DNA of 64,000 nt from Tillandsia leiboldiana (taxonomy: Eukaryota; Streptophyta; Magnoliopsida; Poales; Bromeliaceae), in NCBI GenBank assembly GCA_029204045.2, contig CM055066.1, positions 48,128,972-48,192,971 of the forward strand, given 5' to 3'. Positions 44,331-57,370 of this stretch are shown one piece after another. Positions within the stretch are counted from its first letter, which is position 1. Every line of letters starts with the position of its first letter. The notes under the pieces were generated by a model. The model was not told the origin of the DNA, did not search any database, and worked only from the letters and a program-made list of their open reading frames with translations. Position numbers and translations under genes: made by a program.

Positions 44331-47300
44331 TGTAGAAACTCGAAATATTTTATTTTTAATAAATAGTCTAAAAGTGAATTTTGATCTGGTTTTGAATTCA
44401 AAACACCCCTGTTGGCCTATATGGTCGATCGCCAGTGTGCAAGTTGCACGATTTACGAGGCAAAAGGCTAATTTTCAATCCGGACGTGATCTTGGAAATC
44501 CGAATTGACCGTTGCGATCGTCTCATCGAACTGAACGAGATTCATATTCAGCACTTTTCGATCCGACGGTCGGATCTTCCAGAAATCGATGAAGAAGCGA
44601 GTAAATAACCGCGACCAATGTAACAGTGCTCTGTGCACAGTGTAAATTAAGTTGTTACTGTAGGTGAACAGTAACCCTAGTTTTCGGAACCCCGACGGAC
44701 ACAACGTTGACTAATTCGCTGGCTGGAAACCGATCATAGCACTTCAGGTGGGCGTTTCGAACGGTTTCGGCGTTCGGGACGCAATGGCGCTGACGGAATC
44801 TCCGTTTGACGACCCTAGAGTCTCGAAAAGCGCAAAAACTGTATTCCGGAACAGTATTTTATGGACCGAGATTTTATCCGGACAGTTTCTCGAAAATCAG
44901 AAATCGCTACCTGATGGGTTTCGTCGAGCCGGACGCCGTGGCGCAGTCCATTTTCCGTTCCGACGACCGGATCGCCTCGAAGAGCGTGAAACAAGGCGAA
45001 AAAGGTGACCATTGCACATGAAACCCTATAGAACCTGCCTCGATTTGCATGCCACAGCTTGGAGAGGGACTTAAGTGTGAAACTAAAATGCTGTGAAGGA
45101 CTTAACTGAAAGTGTTGAGAGATCAAGGGCTAAAATGCAAATAGTACATATACTATATATATATGTATGTATCCGAGTTAGGGTTCTACAAAACCCTAAG
45201 ACCTGTAGCCCTCAGCCCTAGCCGCCTACACAACAGACCTCCTCTCCTCTCTGCGCACTCCCCGGAACCTCCCCGCACCGGCCGCCGCCTCCCCGTCGCC
45301 GGAGAAGAGAAGAGCAAGAGACACCTCCCTCTCGGGTGCTTGGAAAGGAGGGTGATCGGGAGGACTCTAGGTAGATCAAGTCTATACCGGAGGTACCCTC
45401 TGTGAAGCCGCAGCCGAGCCCGGGGTGGACCGACGCCTGGCTCCGCCCTACGCCGCCGCGGGAGACACCTTCCCCTTTCAATACTCCGGCAAGGGTAACA
45501 TCTTGGAACTTGTCCCTTTTCTTTGGCACCTGGACCTTACCAAAGGGTTTCTGACACCCGCGAGACCCTTCGGGTGCAGTCCGAGCCGAGGCCGCCGTCC
45601 CGATCGTCTGCGGGAGCCATCATCGCCGGATTATCGTTTTCTTGGCCGATCTCGTGCGCCGCCGTCATCCGGCCGTCAGCCTCAAGATCAGCACCGTTGG
45701 ATCGACGCCTCTGGACGACTGCTGCACCCCCACGGAGTTGGAGGGTGATCGGACAAGGATCGGACCCGCGCGAGCCTGCCCTAGAATCCGGTTTTCTTCA
45801 ACCTCGACCGATATCGGCCGTCCGGCGCCACCGCTGCATCCCGACGCCGGCCACCACTGCACCAAGCTCCTTAGCGTCGGGAAAAAGCTTCTAGACCAAG
45901 TTGCTCCGGCCCGAAGCCGCCGCGCCGGAATCCGCCATTAACAGCCCTTGAAGCTCCACCGAGCTTCGCCGGCACCGCCTCGCCGACGCTCCCCAGTCGC
46001 CGGAAACCGTCCTGGTAAGCTCGTATGGCCTGTAGGAGTCCTTCCATCGCGTTGCATGCAGAGCTTAACGTCGGGGTTTTGATCTGTAGGGTTGCACCCG
46101 ACTTGGCTTCAAGTTCGGACTCCGGCGAACCCCGGCGCTCCGGACTCCGGCCAAACCCACCGGTAAGCTGTAAATTTTAATTAGAGGAGCTCCATGATTT
46201 TATTTTGGTCCAGGGTGATTCCTGTAGATGGGTTTTCTGTTACACCCGAAATGCTCTTTTCGGGCTTAACTCCGGCCGCCGCCGCCTCCGGCCGCCGGGG
46301 CTCGACCCCACATGGACAAAATTTCTTCTGGGACCTCTATTTACCTGGTGCTCCACTCTGTAGCAGGTCCGAACCAGGTTTGCTCCAAGAACACCCAAAC
46401 CGAGCTCCTTGCGGATTAGGGTGCTGCTCCGGCTACTGTTCCAGCCAACCTCCGGCAAGCCTCAGGTGAGCCCAATTGTACATGGTCCATGCTGATCACC
46501 ATGCTCTAGTTAACTCTCAGATTGATCATGTATAGGTTAAGTTGTAGCATAGTGGCTTGTTGGACTTAGTATTTGTTGGGCCAACTTTGCCCTCGGGATC
46601 CGTGTCAGGCCAAACTTGTGAGCCCGGCCTTGGTCTCGTCGTAACGAACGCGCTGAAAGTTACGACGCAGCTTTTGGACCCCCGGATTTCAAGAACAAGT
46701 CAAAACGAGCAATAATGTTAGGTTTTTATGCAATTTAAGAAATCGTTAGGGATCAAATTGTAATTGGGACACGCTGGCAGTCTTTAGTCAGTTTTCTTTT
46801 TCATACCTACTGGACAGGTTGTTAGAGTTCCGTGGACTCTTGTTGAGCGGGAATCGGACCTTGTTCCGTAAATCGGCTATATTATTCCGTGTTAGCGTTG
46901 TGTTGCTGTAGTGTTGTCAGGATGGGTATGTGTGAGTCTAGTTCTGACTACAGTCTCTGTTCAGGGCCCAGCAGTTCAGCACCAGCCTCCCGGTAGTCTA
47001 GCGGGAGTTCGGGATCGGCCTACATTCAGGTGGGTTTTATTTTTAAGTCTTAGCATTTAACTCTATCATGTTGGACGGGGTCAATCTTATGTGTACTTGG
47101 GTTTCTTCGTGGTGTTTAGCGTCGGTCTCCGGCGGTCGTTCTCCTTTTGATAATTATATGTTAGCGGGTTACTTTCGATCGCATATGCTACGGTTTTACT
47201 TTTGATTATACATGTTGTCGTTTTACTCTTGTTATATATTATGATGCTGACATGATGGTGGTTATGGTTACTTGGCTCGAGGCTGCAGCACGCGCACCCG

Positions 47301-47404
47301 CGGTTTGGCCACCGCAAAAGGGTGCGCTTTTCCGGAAAAGTGGTCTATTGACCCGTGTATACCCACGAGGTGACGTAGTGGGGCCCCTTATGTAGTTGTG
47401 GGGT

Positions 47405-47530
47405 TTGAGGCGGCGAGGTGCGAGCGGTGCTACCCGTCGGTTTAGTTGTCCGACGTGGGAGCGGTGCGACCTATTCGGTTTAGTTGTCCGACTTGGGCGC
47501 GGTGCGATCCGTCGGTTTAGTTGTCCGACG
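47405..47530. repeat. Tandem repeat (~45 bp x3) in LTR
   Basis: GGTGCGA(C/T)CCGTCGGTTTAG followed by TTGTCCGAC, three times with small changes. The same array lies at 53810-53935 in the 3' LTR. Confidence 0.8.
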
Positions 47531-47936
47531 GGATCGGGTATTGCAGGTTTACAGGTGTTTGATTTTACTTTTCCCTTGCGAGGGTGGTTGCTCCGGATAG
47601 ACTACGGTTGGACGTTTTTCTTTACCTGCTTTGCTATTATCATTTTTGTTTAGTCGCTGACTTCCCACTTTGCGACAGGGTCCTACAGGGGGGGAGAGTT
47701 AGGCGACGGTGAGGCCGCGGCTACAGGTTCTGGGTCCCTGGAGACCTGAACAGTACTTTACCTCTTCCTTTCGCATTTTATTTACGTTGTAGACTGTGGT
47801 GTGGTTCTCGATACCCTCGTGGGGTCGGTGTGGATGTCGGCATGGTAGTTATTGAATTATTTAATTCCTTTTTCATCTCTGTTGGCCGCTTTAAGAAAAT
47901 CAAAGAGCAAACCCAAGAAAAGATTGCGAAAACTGA

Positions 47937-48160
47937 ATTTCAAAACCTAGGTGTCGTGTGGGCACCGTTTTCAAAACCTTGTGGATTTATGGATTTCGAA
48001 AAGGGATTTCAAAACCTAAGTGTCGTGTGGGCACCATTTTCAAAACCTTGTGGATTTATGGATTTCGAAAAGGGATTTCAAAACCTAAGTGTCGTGTGGG
48101 CACTGCTTTCCAAAACCTCTGGGTTTATGTTGCTCTCGAAAGGTGTTTTCAAAATATGGG
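47937..48160 (+). repeat. Tandem repeat (69 bp x3 plus a degenerate copy) in LTR
   Basis: The unit begins ATTTCAAAACCTAAGTGTCG and contains GTGGGCACC and TTCAAAACCTTGTGG. 69 bp is 23 codons, so one frame stays open, but there is no sign of selection for protein. The 3' LTR copy is at 54342-54565. Confidence 0.85.
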
Positions 48161-48309
48161 CGCCGGGTGGGCGCCGTTTCAACAACCGTGGATTTATCTT
48201 TTTAAACTGATCGGCCGTGAGATTTATTTAGCATTTCGTGAATGGATGTATGTCTGAACCGTTGTGATTGAATGATTACCCGTTTTTGAACATTGTATGA
48301 GTCGCGACG

Positions 48310-48367
48310 CCGTGCATATACAGGGGAGACTCTGTCCGTTTGCAGAGTGATCCTGTATATGCGGCGG
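48310..48367 (+). other. Terminal LTR hairpin, copy 3
   Basis: Outer arms GCATATACAGG / CCTGTATATGC (11 of 11) and inner arms ACTCTG / CAGAGT, then GGCGGGTCTG. An identical copy is in the 3' LTR at 54714-54771. Confidence 0.8.
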
Positions 48368-48477
48368 GTCTGGGCACGCGCCGGGGAAGAAGGTTTTTTT
48401 AAAAAAAAAAATTTTACACGCCAAACACATACCTTTTGTGAATCGTTTCCGCTAAATTAAACCTCCGGGGCGTGACA

Positions 48478-50735
48478 GATTAAGATGGTATCAGAGACTT
48501 TCTTCAATCACAACAGTCAGTGTCCGACATCCACGGAGATACCACACTTAGCTACGGATGAATGAAATGAATAAGGCATAGAAGCTTAGAACGCGAGTGA
48601 TCGGGGGAGCGGGGGAAAAGTATAGGTCCCGTTTTCTCGATAGTTGGTTAAGTGCTATGCTAGCGGAGTCTAGAACTGACTTGTGTGGTGTGTGAGTACG
48701 GGTTAAGTTTTGTTTCTCGGTTTAGCTCGGTTGTCGAGTTTGTGTAGTCGTGTTGTTTGGGCTCGTGTAGTAGTGTTGTTATGGGGGCTGGGATCGAGGC
48801 CGGCTGCCACCGAGGTATTGATGGTTGCTAGGAATCAATGGATTAAGCAACCATCGTGGGACATGGTGGGCCTGCTGACAGGTGTTCATGCACATGGTGC
48901 GGCTGTTATCACAGCAGATCGTTGCGCCGGGTGATGTTTTTCGAACCCCTCCCTCTGCCAACGCTTTGGTCGTCGTTAGTAACGGCGACTGGTGGTAGGG
49001 TAATCCGCCGATGGTTGTTAGTGAATCGACCATTTTGTCGGTCGTGAGTAGCTGGGTAGTCTCTTTGCCTAAAATTGTACCTTCCAGGACAACGGGTTTT
49101 AGGTTACAGCAGAGAGTCGGCCAATTCTTTTGCATCTTGGTTAGGGTAGGAGTAGGTATGAGGACTCTTCCTCTACGGTTGTTACCCATGGTTCGGCTCT
49201 TTGCTGTGGTCACTGCGATGGTCGTAGGAATCGTCACGGTGGGGTCTTGGGATTCCCCCTGGGGTTGAGAAAAGAGACCACCGGGGCTAGCAAATCTTGT
49301 TCGTTTGGGCTTGATTCTTTCTTTTTGTTGAGCGGACCTAGAGCTTAAATACTCCTAGTTGGGAATGTGATCGTTTGGTCTGGGGGTATGCAGCTCGGCT
49401 CAGTGCATGGTGCTTGGAAGGGCAATGGATTGGGACCGAGCGGTAGAGGTTAATCAGAGTGTCGCACCCCCTTGGGTGCCAAGACGGAAGTAGGACCGTG
49501 CTTCTTGGGTTTTGTCGCCAGCTCCCCATGACCAAGGCATAGTCTTGAGGTTTTGGGTTGCGAGTTTGTGATTGTGAAGCAGTACAGATCACGAGGGGCG
49601 CAAGGCCAATGGGAAGCGCAAGTCGGACATGTTTGGCCACTTTTCCCATGTATTGGATTCCTGGCGTGTTTAAGTTTCGGGGATGAAACTTCTTTTAAGG
49701 TGTGAGTGATGTAGCACTCGAGAAATTCTAGTGTGCTTGCGGGCGAGGAAGCAGATCTAACCTTAGCAATTTGCATACCGGTGCGTGAATTGCACAGTTC
49801 CCGATGCACAAATTTTCGCCTTTCCGATCCGATACCTGGGTATTTGGTTAGGAACGAACCCTAGGATGACTTGTGTTCACGAGAGAGCGCAGGGTATTGG
49901 CATAGTGGTTTGGAGCTCAGGTGTGTTTCACACAGTTGAGTCTCGTTGTTTCGGTTATTAGTCGTACGCACTCTGGTTTTTGGGATCGTTGTTAGTGCAG
50001 GGTTAGCCGCGGTCATGGTTTCGGCTGTGGGCTTGATGTTTCAATGGAGCCAGAGTGCTCGGATCAGTTACAGTGGTTAAAGGTTAAATCACTGTTCTTG
50101 TCGTAATCGTCCAGCTGATGGCACAGCAGTAGATGACTGCTATTATTGCACTAGCCTCACAGTTTGCTTAGAGGTTGAACAAGTTGTTGATCCTTCAGTG
50201 TCCCCGTGTCATAATTCAATGGCCTATGGGCCCGATGGTAACCCTGTTTTGGGACGGATGCAAATTGACCCCACCTTTTGCACAGATTTTGTGGATCGAC
50301 GTGGACTCGCCTATGTGTTAGTCTTGGTGATGTTTGTGACCACGAGGTGGTAGTAATCCTTGATAAAGGTTAGGTTTTTAGCACTGAGATTGTGTTGGGA
50401 GGTATGTGATATACCTTCTGATAGGAGTTGCGTCCCCAACTAGTTGTTGGCGACAGACCTTTGGTATTTCGCTGTTCTTTTGGTAAGCACGCTGGCTGCA
50501 GGCAACGGACTGTCGAAAGAACTGAGGAAATACTCTGCCCTGTAATGGGGAGTATCAGATTGGGTCTAAATTAGTAGCCTTAGAGTTGTCGATACCTTGC
50601 GACTGACTTGTAGCCCTCGAATAAACTTTTTGAGCATTTCATAAAGTATGACTTCAGGCTGTAAACTCCGGGAATAAAACTTTTTTTTTAAGTTGTAAGT
50701 TTCGGGGACGAAACTTCTTTTAAGTTGTAAGTGAT
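48478..50735 (+). other. Internal region of the 44331 element, no recognisable protein
   Basis: PBS at 48486-48497 (TGGTATCAGAGA). The rest has only short frames. A block near 49650-49700 (TTCGGGGATGAAACTTCTTTTA) is repeated near 50645-50690 and 50700-50725, the last just before the 3' LTR, where a polypurine tract would be expected. Faint gag-like composition near 48780-49200 is not convincing. Confidence 0.7.
48486..48497 (+). other. Primer-binding site (initiator Met-tRNA)
   Basis: TGGTATCAGAGA begins 8 bp after the 5' LTR. Confidence 0.9.
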
Positions 50736-53700
50736 GTAGAAACTCGAAATATTTTATTTTTAATAAATAGTCTAAAAGTGAATTTTGATCTGGTTTTGAA
50801 TTCAAAAGACCCCTGTTGGCCTATATGGTCGATCGCCAGTGTGCAAGTTGCACGATTTACGAGGCAAAAAGGCTAATTTCCAATCCGGACGTGATCTTGG
50901 AAATCCGAATTGACCGTTGCGATCGTCTCATCGAACTGAACGAGATTCATATTTAGCACTTTTCGATCCGACGGTCGGATCTTCCAGAAATCAATGAAGA
51001 AGCGAGTAAATAACCGCGACCAATGTAACAGTGCTCTGTGCACAGTGTAAATTAAGTTGTTACTGTAGGTGAACAGTAACCCTAGTTTTCGGAACCCCGA
51101 CGGACACACCGTTGACTAATTCGCTGGCTGGAAACCGATCATAGCACTTCAGGTGGGCGTTTCGAACGGTTTCGGCGTTCGGGACGCAATGGCGCTGACG
51201 GAATCTCCGTTTGACGACCCTAGAGTCTCGAAAAGCGCGAAAACTGTATTCCAGAACAGTATTTTATGGACCGAGATTTTATCCGGACAGTTTCTCGAAA
51301 ATCAGAAATCGCTACCTGATGGGTTTCGTCGAGCCGGACGCCGTGGCGCAGTCCATTTTCCGTTCCGACGACCGGATCGCCTCGAAGAGCGTGAAACAAG
51401 GCGAAAAAGGTGACCATTGCACATGAAACCCTATAGAACCTGCCTCGATTTGCATGCCACAGCTTGGAGAGGGACTTAAGTGTGAAACTAAAATGCTGTG
51501 AAGGACTTAACTGAAAGTGTTGAGAGATCAAGGGCTAAAATGCAAATAGTACATATACTATATATATATGTATGTATCCGAGTTAGGGTTCTACAAAACC
51601 CTAAGACCTGTAGCCCTCAGCCCTAGCCGCCTACACAACAGACCTCCTCTCCTCTCTGCGCACTCCCCGGAACCTCCCCGCACCGGCCGCCGCCTCCCCG
51701 TCGCCGGAGAAGAGAAGAGCAAGAGACACCTTGCTCTCGGGTGCTTGGAAAGGAGGGTGATCGGGAGGACTCTAGGTAGATCAAGTCTATACCGGAGGTA
51801 CCCTCTGTGAAGCCGCAGCCGAGCCCGGGGTGAACCGACGCCTGGCTCCGCCCTACGCCGCCGCGGGAGACACCTTCCCCTTTCCAAACTCCGGCAAGGG
51901 TAACATCTTGGAACTTGTCCCTTTTCTTTGGCACCTGGACCTTACCAAAGGGTTTCTGACACCCGCGAGACCCTTCGGGTGCAGTCCGAGCCGAGGCCGC
52001 CGTCCCGATCGTCGGCGGGAGCCATCATCGCCGGATTATCGTTTTCTTGGCCGATCTCGTGCGCCGCCGTCATCCGGCCGTCAGCCTCAAGATCAGCACC
52101 GTTGGATCGACGCCTCTGGACGACTGCTGCACCCCCACGGAGTTGGAGGGTGATCGGACAAGGATCGGACCCGCGCGAGCCTGCCCTAGAATCCGGTTTT
52201 CTTCAACCTCGGCCGATATCGGCCGTCCGGCGCCACCGCTGCATCCCGACGCCGGCCACCACTGCACCAAGCTCCTTAGCGTCGGGAAAAAGCTTCTGGA
52301 CCAAGTTGCTCCGGCCCGGAGCCGCCGCGCCGGAATCCGCCATTAACGGCCCTTGAAGCTCCACCGAGCTTCGCCGGCACCGCCTCGCCGACGCTCCCCA
52401 GTCGCCGGAAACCGTCCTGGTAAGCTCGTATGGCCTGTAGGAGTCCTTCCATCGCGTTGCATGCAGAGCTTAACGTCGGGGTTTTGATCTGTAGGGTTGC
52501 ACCCGACTTGGCTTCAAGTTCGGACTCCGGCGAACCCCGGCGCTCCGGACTCCGGCCAACCCCACCGGTAAGCTGTAAATTTTAATTAGAGGAGCTCCAT
52601 GATTTTATTTTGGTCCAGGGTGATTCCTGTAGATGGGTTTTCTGTTACACCCGAAATGCTCTTTTCGGGCTTAACTCCGGCCGCCGCCGCCTCCGGCCGC
52701 CGGGGCTCGACCCCACATGGACAAAATTTCTTCTGGGACCTCTATTTACCTGGTGCTCCACTCTGTAGCAGGTCCGAACCAGGTTTGCTCCAAGAACACC
52801 CAAACCGAGCTCCTTGCGGATTAGGGTGCTGCTCCGGCTACTGTTCCAGCCAACCTCCGGCAAGCCTCAGGTGAGCCCCATTGTACATGGTCCATGCTGA
52901 TCACCATGCTCTAGTTAACTCTCAGATTGATCATGTATAGGTTAAGTTGTAGCATAGTGGCTTGTTGGACTTAGTATTTGTTGGGCCAACTTTGCCCTCG
53001 GGATCCGTGTCAGGCCAAACTTGTGAGCCCGGCCTTGGTCTCGTCGTAACGAACGTGCTGAAAGTTACGGTGCAGCTTTTGGACCCCCGGATTTCAAGAA
53101 CAAGTCAAAACGAGCAATAATGTTAGGTTTTTATGCAATTTAAGAAATCGTTAGGGATCAAATTGTAATTGGGACACGCTGGCAGTCTTTAGTCAGTTTT
53201 CTTTTTCATACCTGCTGGACAGGTTGTTAGAGTTCCGTGGACTCTTGTTGAGCGGGAATCGGACCTTGTTCCGTAAATCGGCTATATTATTCTGTGTTAG
53301 CGTTGTGTTGCTGTAGTGTTGTCAGGATGGGTATGTGTGAGTCTAGTTCTGACTACAGTCTCTGTTCAGGGCCCAGCAGTTCAGCACCAGCCTCCCGGTA
53401 GTCTAGCGGGAGTTCGGGATCGGCCTACATTCAGGTGGGTTTTATTTTTAAGTCTTAGCATTTAACTCTATCATGTTGGACGGGGTCAATCTTATGTGTA
53501 CTTGGGTTTCTTCGTGGTGTTTAGCGTCGGTCTCCGGCGGTCGTTCTCCTTTTGATAATTATATGTTAGCGGGTTACTTTCGATCGCATATGCTACGGTT
53601 TTACTTTTGATTATACATGTTGCCGTTTTACTCTTGTTATATATTATGATGCTGACATGATGGTGGTTATGGTTACTTGGCTCGAGGCTGCAGCACGCGC

Positions 53701-54881
53701 ACCCGCGGTTTGGCCACCGCAAAAGGGTGCGCTTTTCCGGAAAAGCGGTCTATTGACCCGTGTATACCCACGAGGTGACGTAGTGGGGCCCCTTATGTAG
53801 TTGTGGGGTTTGAGGCGCCGAGGTGCGAGCGGTGCGATCCGTCGGTTTAGTTGTCCGACGTGGGAGCGGTGCGACCTATTCGGTTTAGTTGTCCGACTTG
53901 GGCGCGGTGCGATCCGTCGGTTTAGTTGTCCGACGGGATCGGGTATTGCAGGTTTACAGGTGTTTGATTTTACTTTTCCCTTGCGAGGGTGGTTGCTCCG
54001 GATAGACTACGGTTGGACGTTTTTCTTTACCTGCTTTGCTATTATCATTTTTGTTTAGTCGCTGACTTCCCACTTTGCGACAGGGTCCTACAGGGGGGGA
54101 GAGTTAGGCGACGGTGAGGCCGCGGCTAGAGGTTCTGGGTCCCTGGAGACCTGAACAGTACTTTACCTCTTCCTTTCGCATTTCATTTACGTTGTAGACT
54201 GTGGTGTGGTTCTCGATACCCTCGTGGGGTCGGTGTGGATGTCGGCATGGTAGTTATTGAATTATTTAATTCCTTTTTCATCTCTGTTGGCCGCTTTAAG
54301 AAAATCAAAGAGCAAACCCAAGAAAAGATTGCGAAAACTGAATTTCAAAACCTAGGTGTCGTGTGGGCACCGTTTTCAAAACCTTGTGGATTTATGGATT
54401 TCGAAAAGGGATTTCAAAACCTAAGTGTCGTGTGGGCACCGTTTTCAAAACCTTGTGGATTTATGGATTTCGAAAAGGGATTTCAAAACCTAAGTGTCGT
54501 GTGGGCACTGCTTTCCAAAACCTCTGGGTTTATGTTGCTCTCGAAAGGTGTTTTCAAAATATGGGCGCCGGGTGGGCGCCGTTTCAACAACCGTGGATTT
54601 ATCTTTTTAAACTGATCGGCCGTGAGATTTATTTAGCATCTCGTGAATGGATGTATGTCTGAACCGTTGTGATTGAATGATTACCCGTTTTTGAACATTG
54701 TATGAGTCGCGACGCCGTGCATATACAGGGGAGACTCTGTCCGTTTGCAGAGTGATCCTGTATATGCGGCGGGTCTGGGCACGCGCCGGGGAAGAAGGTT
54801 TTTTTTAAAAAAAAATTTTACACGCCAAACACATACCTTTTGTGAATCGTTTCCGCTAAATTAAACCTCCGGGGCGTGACA
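50736..54881 (+). repeat. 3' LTR of the 44331 element
   Basis: Collinear with 44331-48477 across the whole length; differences are mostly single substitutions. Confidence 0.95.
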
Positions 54882-54886
54882 TACCC

Positions 54887-57370
54887 AATGCTTTTGCCCT
54901 GAGGTTCATGTGAGAACCTAATGCTCGGCGAAATTTTGAGGAACCACGCAATGCTTTCGCTCTGAGGTTCATGTGAGAACCTAATTCACCCTGCTCGGCG
55001 AAATTTTGAGGAACCACACAATGCTTTCACTCTAAGGTTCATGTGAGAACCTAATGCAGATTTCATCCCAAACCAGTGCTCATCTAAAGAAGAGGACAGT
55101 TGTGATAATGCAGATTTTGAGGACAAAAATTCCAATTCAGATTTCGCTTTGAGGTTCATGTGAGAACCTAATACAGATTTTGAGGAATCATGCAATGCTT
55201 TCGCTCTGAGGTTCATGTGTATTGCATTGTTTTTTAGTTTGCGGGACCACGCAATGCTTTCGCTCTAAGGTTCATGTGAGAACCTAATGCAGATTTTGAG
55301 AAACCACGTAATGTTTTCACTCTGAGGTTCATGTGTATTACATTATTTTTTAGTTTGAGGAACCACGCAATGCTTTCGCTCTGAGGTTCATGTATGCTTC
55401 TTTTGTTTTTTTTTTCGCCTATATGAATCAGCATTTTTCCGCTTATATGAACCGCCATGTTTATTCTTTGCAACACCCAGTTGATGATCTAAAGGAAATG
55501 AAGGCAAGGCTGAAGTATTGGGCTCAAACCGTGACATGTACAATTAAACTGTGCAACTGATCGCGCCTAATGAGGTAAATGCATTAATTTCTATATCAGA
55601 ATGAGGTGAAACATAAAGAACTAAGATGATCACAACTCAACTAACATAATTTCTTTATGATTCACTAACATGATCACATACTGTCACTTCAGATTTCATC
55701 TTAGTTCTAATAAAGAACTAAATGCATTCTTTGTAGTGGCGTGTACATACTAATCGCCTCAAGCAGTGGCGTGTATAATTAAACTACGCATCTGAGATTC
55801 ATATGAGAACCTAATATAAATTTCAACGCAATCCAGTGCTCATCTAAAGAAGACGACAAATGTGATAATGCAGATTTTGAGGACAAAAATCCTAATGCAG
55901 ATTTCGCTCTGAGGTTCAGGTGAGAGCCTAATGATTGGCGAAATTTTGAGGAACCACGCAATGCTTTCGCTCTGGGGTTCATATGAGAACCTAATGCACC
56001 CTGCTCGGCGAAATTTTGAGGAACCACACAATACTTTCGCTCTAATGTTCATGTGTGAACCTAATGCATATTTCATCCCAATCTAGTCCTCATCTAAAGA
56101 AGAGGACAAATGTGATAATGCAGATTTTGAGGACAAAATTCCCAATGCATATTTCGCTCTAAGGTTCATGTGAGAACCTATTGTAGATTTTGAGAAATCA
56201 CGCAATGCTTTCGCTCTAAGGTTCATGTGTATTGCATTATTTTTTACTTTGAAGGACCACGCAATGCTTTCGCTCTAAGGTTCATGTGAGAATCTAATGC
56301 AGATTTTGAGGAACCACGCAATGCTTTCGCTCTAAGGTTCATGTATGCTTCTTTGTTTTTTTTTTGACCTATATGAATCAACATTTTTCCGCCTATATGA
56401 ATCTGCATGTTTATTCTTTGAAATGCCCAGGTGATGATCCGGAGGAAGTGAAGGCAAGGCTGAAGTATTAGGCTCAAACAGTGGCATGTACAATTAAATT
56501 GTGCAACTGATCGCGCTTAATAAGATAAATGCATTAATTTCTATATCAAAATGAGGTGAAACATAAAGAACTAAGATGATCACAACTCAACTAACATAAT
56601 TTCTTTATGTTTCACTAACATGATCACATACTGTCACTTCAGATTTCATCTTAGTTATGATAAAGAACTAAATGCATTCTTTGTAGTGGCATGCACATAC
56701 TCATCACCTCAAGTAGTGGCATGTACAATTAAACTATGCAACTGTGATTCATGTGAGAATCTAATGTAGATTTCATCCCAATTCAGTACTCATCTAAAGA
56801 AGACGACAAATGTGATAATGTAGATTTTGAGAACAAAAATCCTAATGCAGATTTCGCTTTGAGGTTCATATGAGAACCTAATGCTTGACGAAATTTTGAG
56901 GAACCACGCAATGTTTTCGCTCTGAGGTCATGTGAGAACCTAATGCAGATTTCATCCCAATCTAGTGCTCATCTAAAGAAGAAGACAAATGCGATAATGC
57001 AGATTTTTAGGATAAAAATTCTAATGCAGATTTCGCTCTGAGGATCATGTGAGAACCTAATGCAGATTTTGATGTTCATGTGTATTGCATTATTTTTTAG
57101 TTTGAGGAACCACACAATGCTTTCGCTCTGGGGTTCATGTGAGAACCTAATGCTCGGCGAGATTTTGAGGAACCACGCAATGCTTTTGCTCTGAGGTCCA
57201 TGTCAGAACCTAATGTAGATTTCATCCCAATCCAGTGTTTATCTAAAGAAGAAGATAAATGTGATAATGCAGATTTTTCGTGTGAGAACCTAATGCAGAT
57301 TTTGAGGAACCTAATACAGATTTCACTCTGAGGTTCATGTGTATTGCATTATTTTTTAGTTTGAGAACTA
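54887..57370. repeat. Helitron minisatellite array, right part with higher-order units
   Basis: The same short unit as at 43617 recurs dozens of times. Longer blocks (from TCATCCCAATCCAGTGCTCA through GAAGACGACAAATGTGATAA) and a ~150-bp block with CTAACATAATTTCTTTATG recur near 55470-55780 and 56430-56740, so the array has a higher-order period of about 960 bp. Confidence 0.88.

Larger units (their letters stand above)
44331..48477 (+). repeat. 5' LTR of the 44331 element
   Basis: TGTAGAAACTCG...CCGGGGCGTGACA. It includes the 17-bp palindrome (44560-44576), an AT-rich TATA-like ACTATATATATAT near 45148, three ~45-bp repeats at 47405-47530, three ~69-bp repeats at 47937-48140 and a hairpin at 48310-48367. 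Confidence 0.95.
44331..54881 (+). mobile_element. Young non-autonomous LTR retrotransposon, 10.55 kb
   Basis: Perfect 5-bp target duplication taccc (44326-44330 and 54882-54886). The LTRs are 4147 and 4146 bp and differ by about 40 substitutions by eye, near 1%. The internal region is only 2258 bp with a PBS but no recognisable gag, RT or integrase, so movement would need proteins from a relative, as in large non-autonomous (LARD-like) elements. By LTR structure it is related to the solo LTR at 1318, and probably Ty3/gypsy. Confidence 0.94.

Noticed and set aside
45163..45941. Possible plant gene first exon (leader plus ORF) in the 44331 LTR
   Set aside because: The sequence looks like a GC-rich plant leader, but it is repeated precisely at 51568-52346 as part of the LTR, and no protein family matches.
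54887..57300. Minus-strand short ORFs with repeated peptide MNLRAKALRGSSK
   Set aside because: They follow from reading the minisatellite in one frame. The copies have indels that break the frame often, with no conserved start or domain, so they are not genes.
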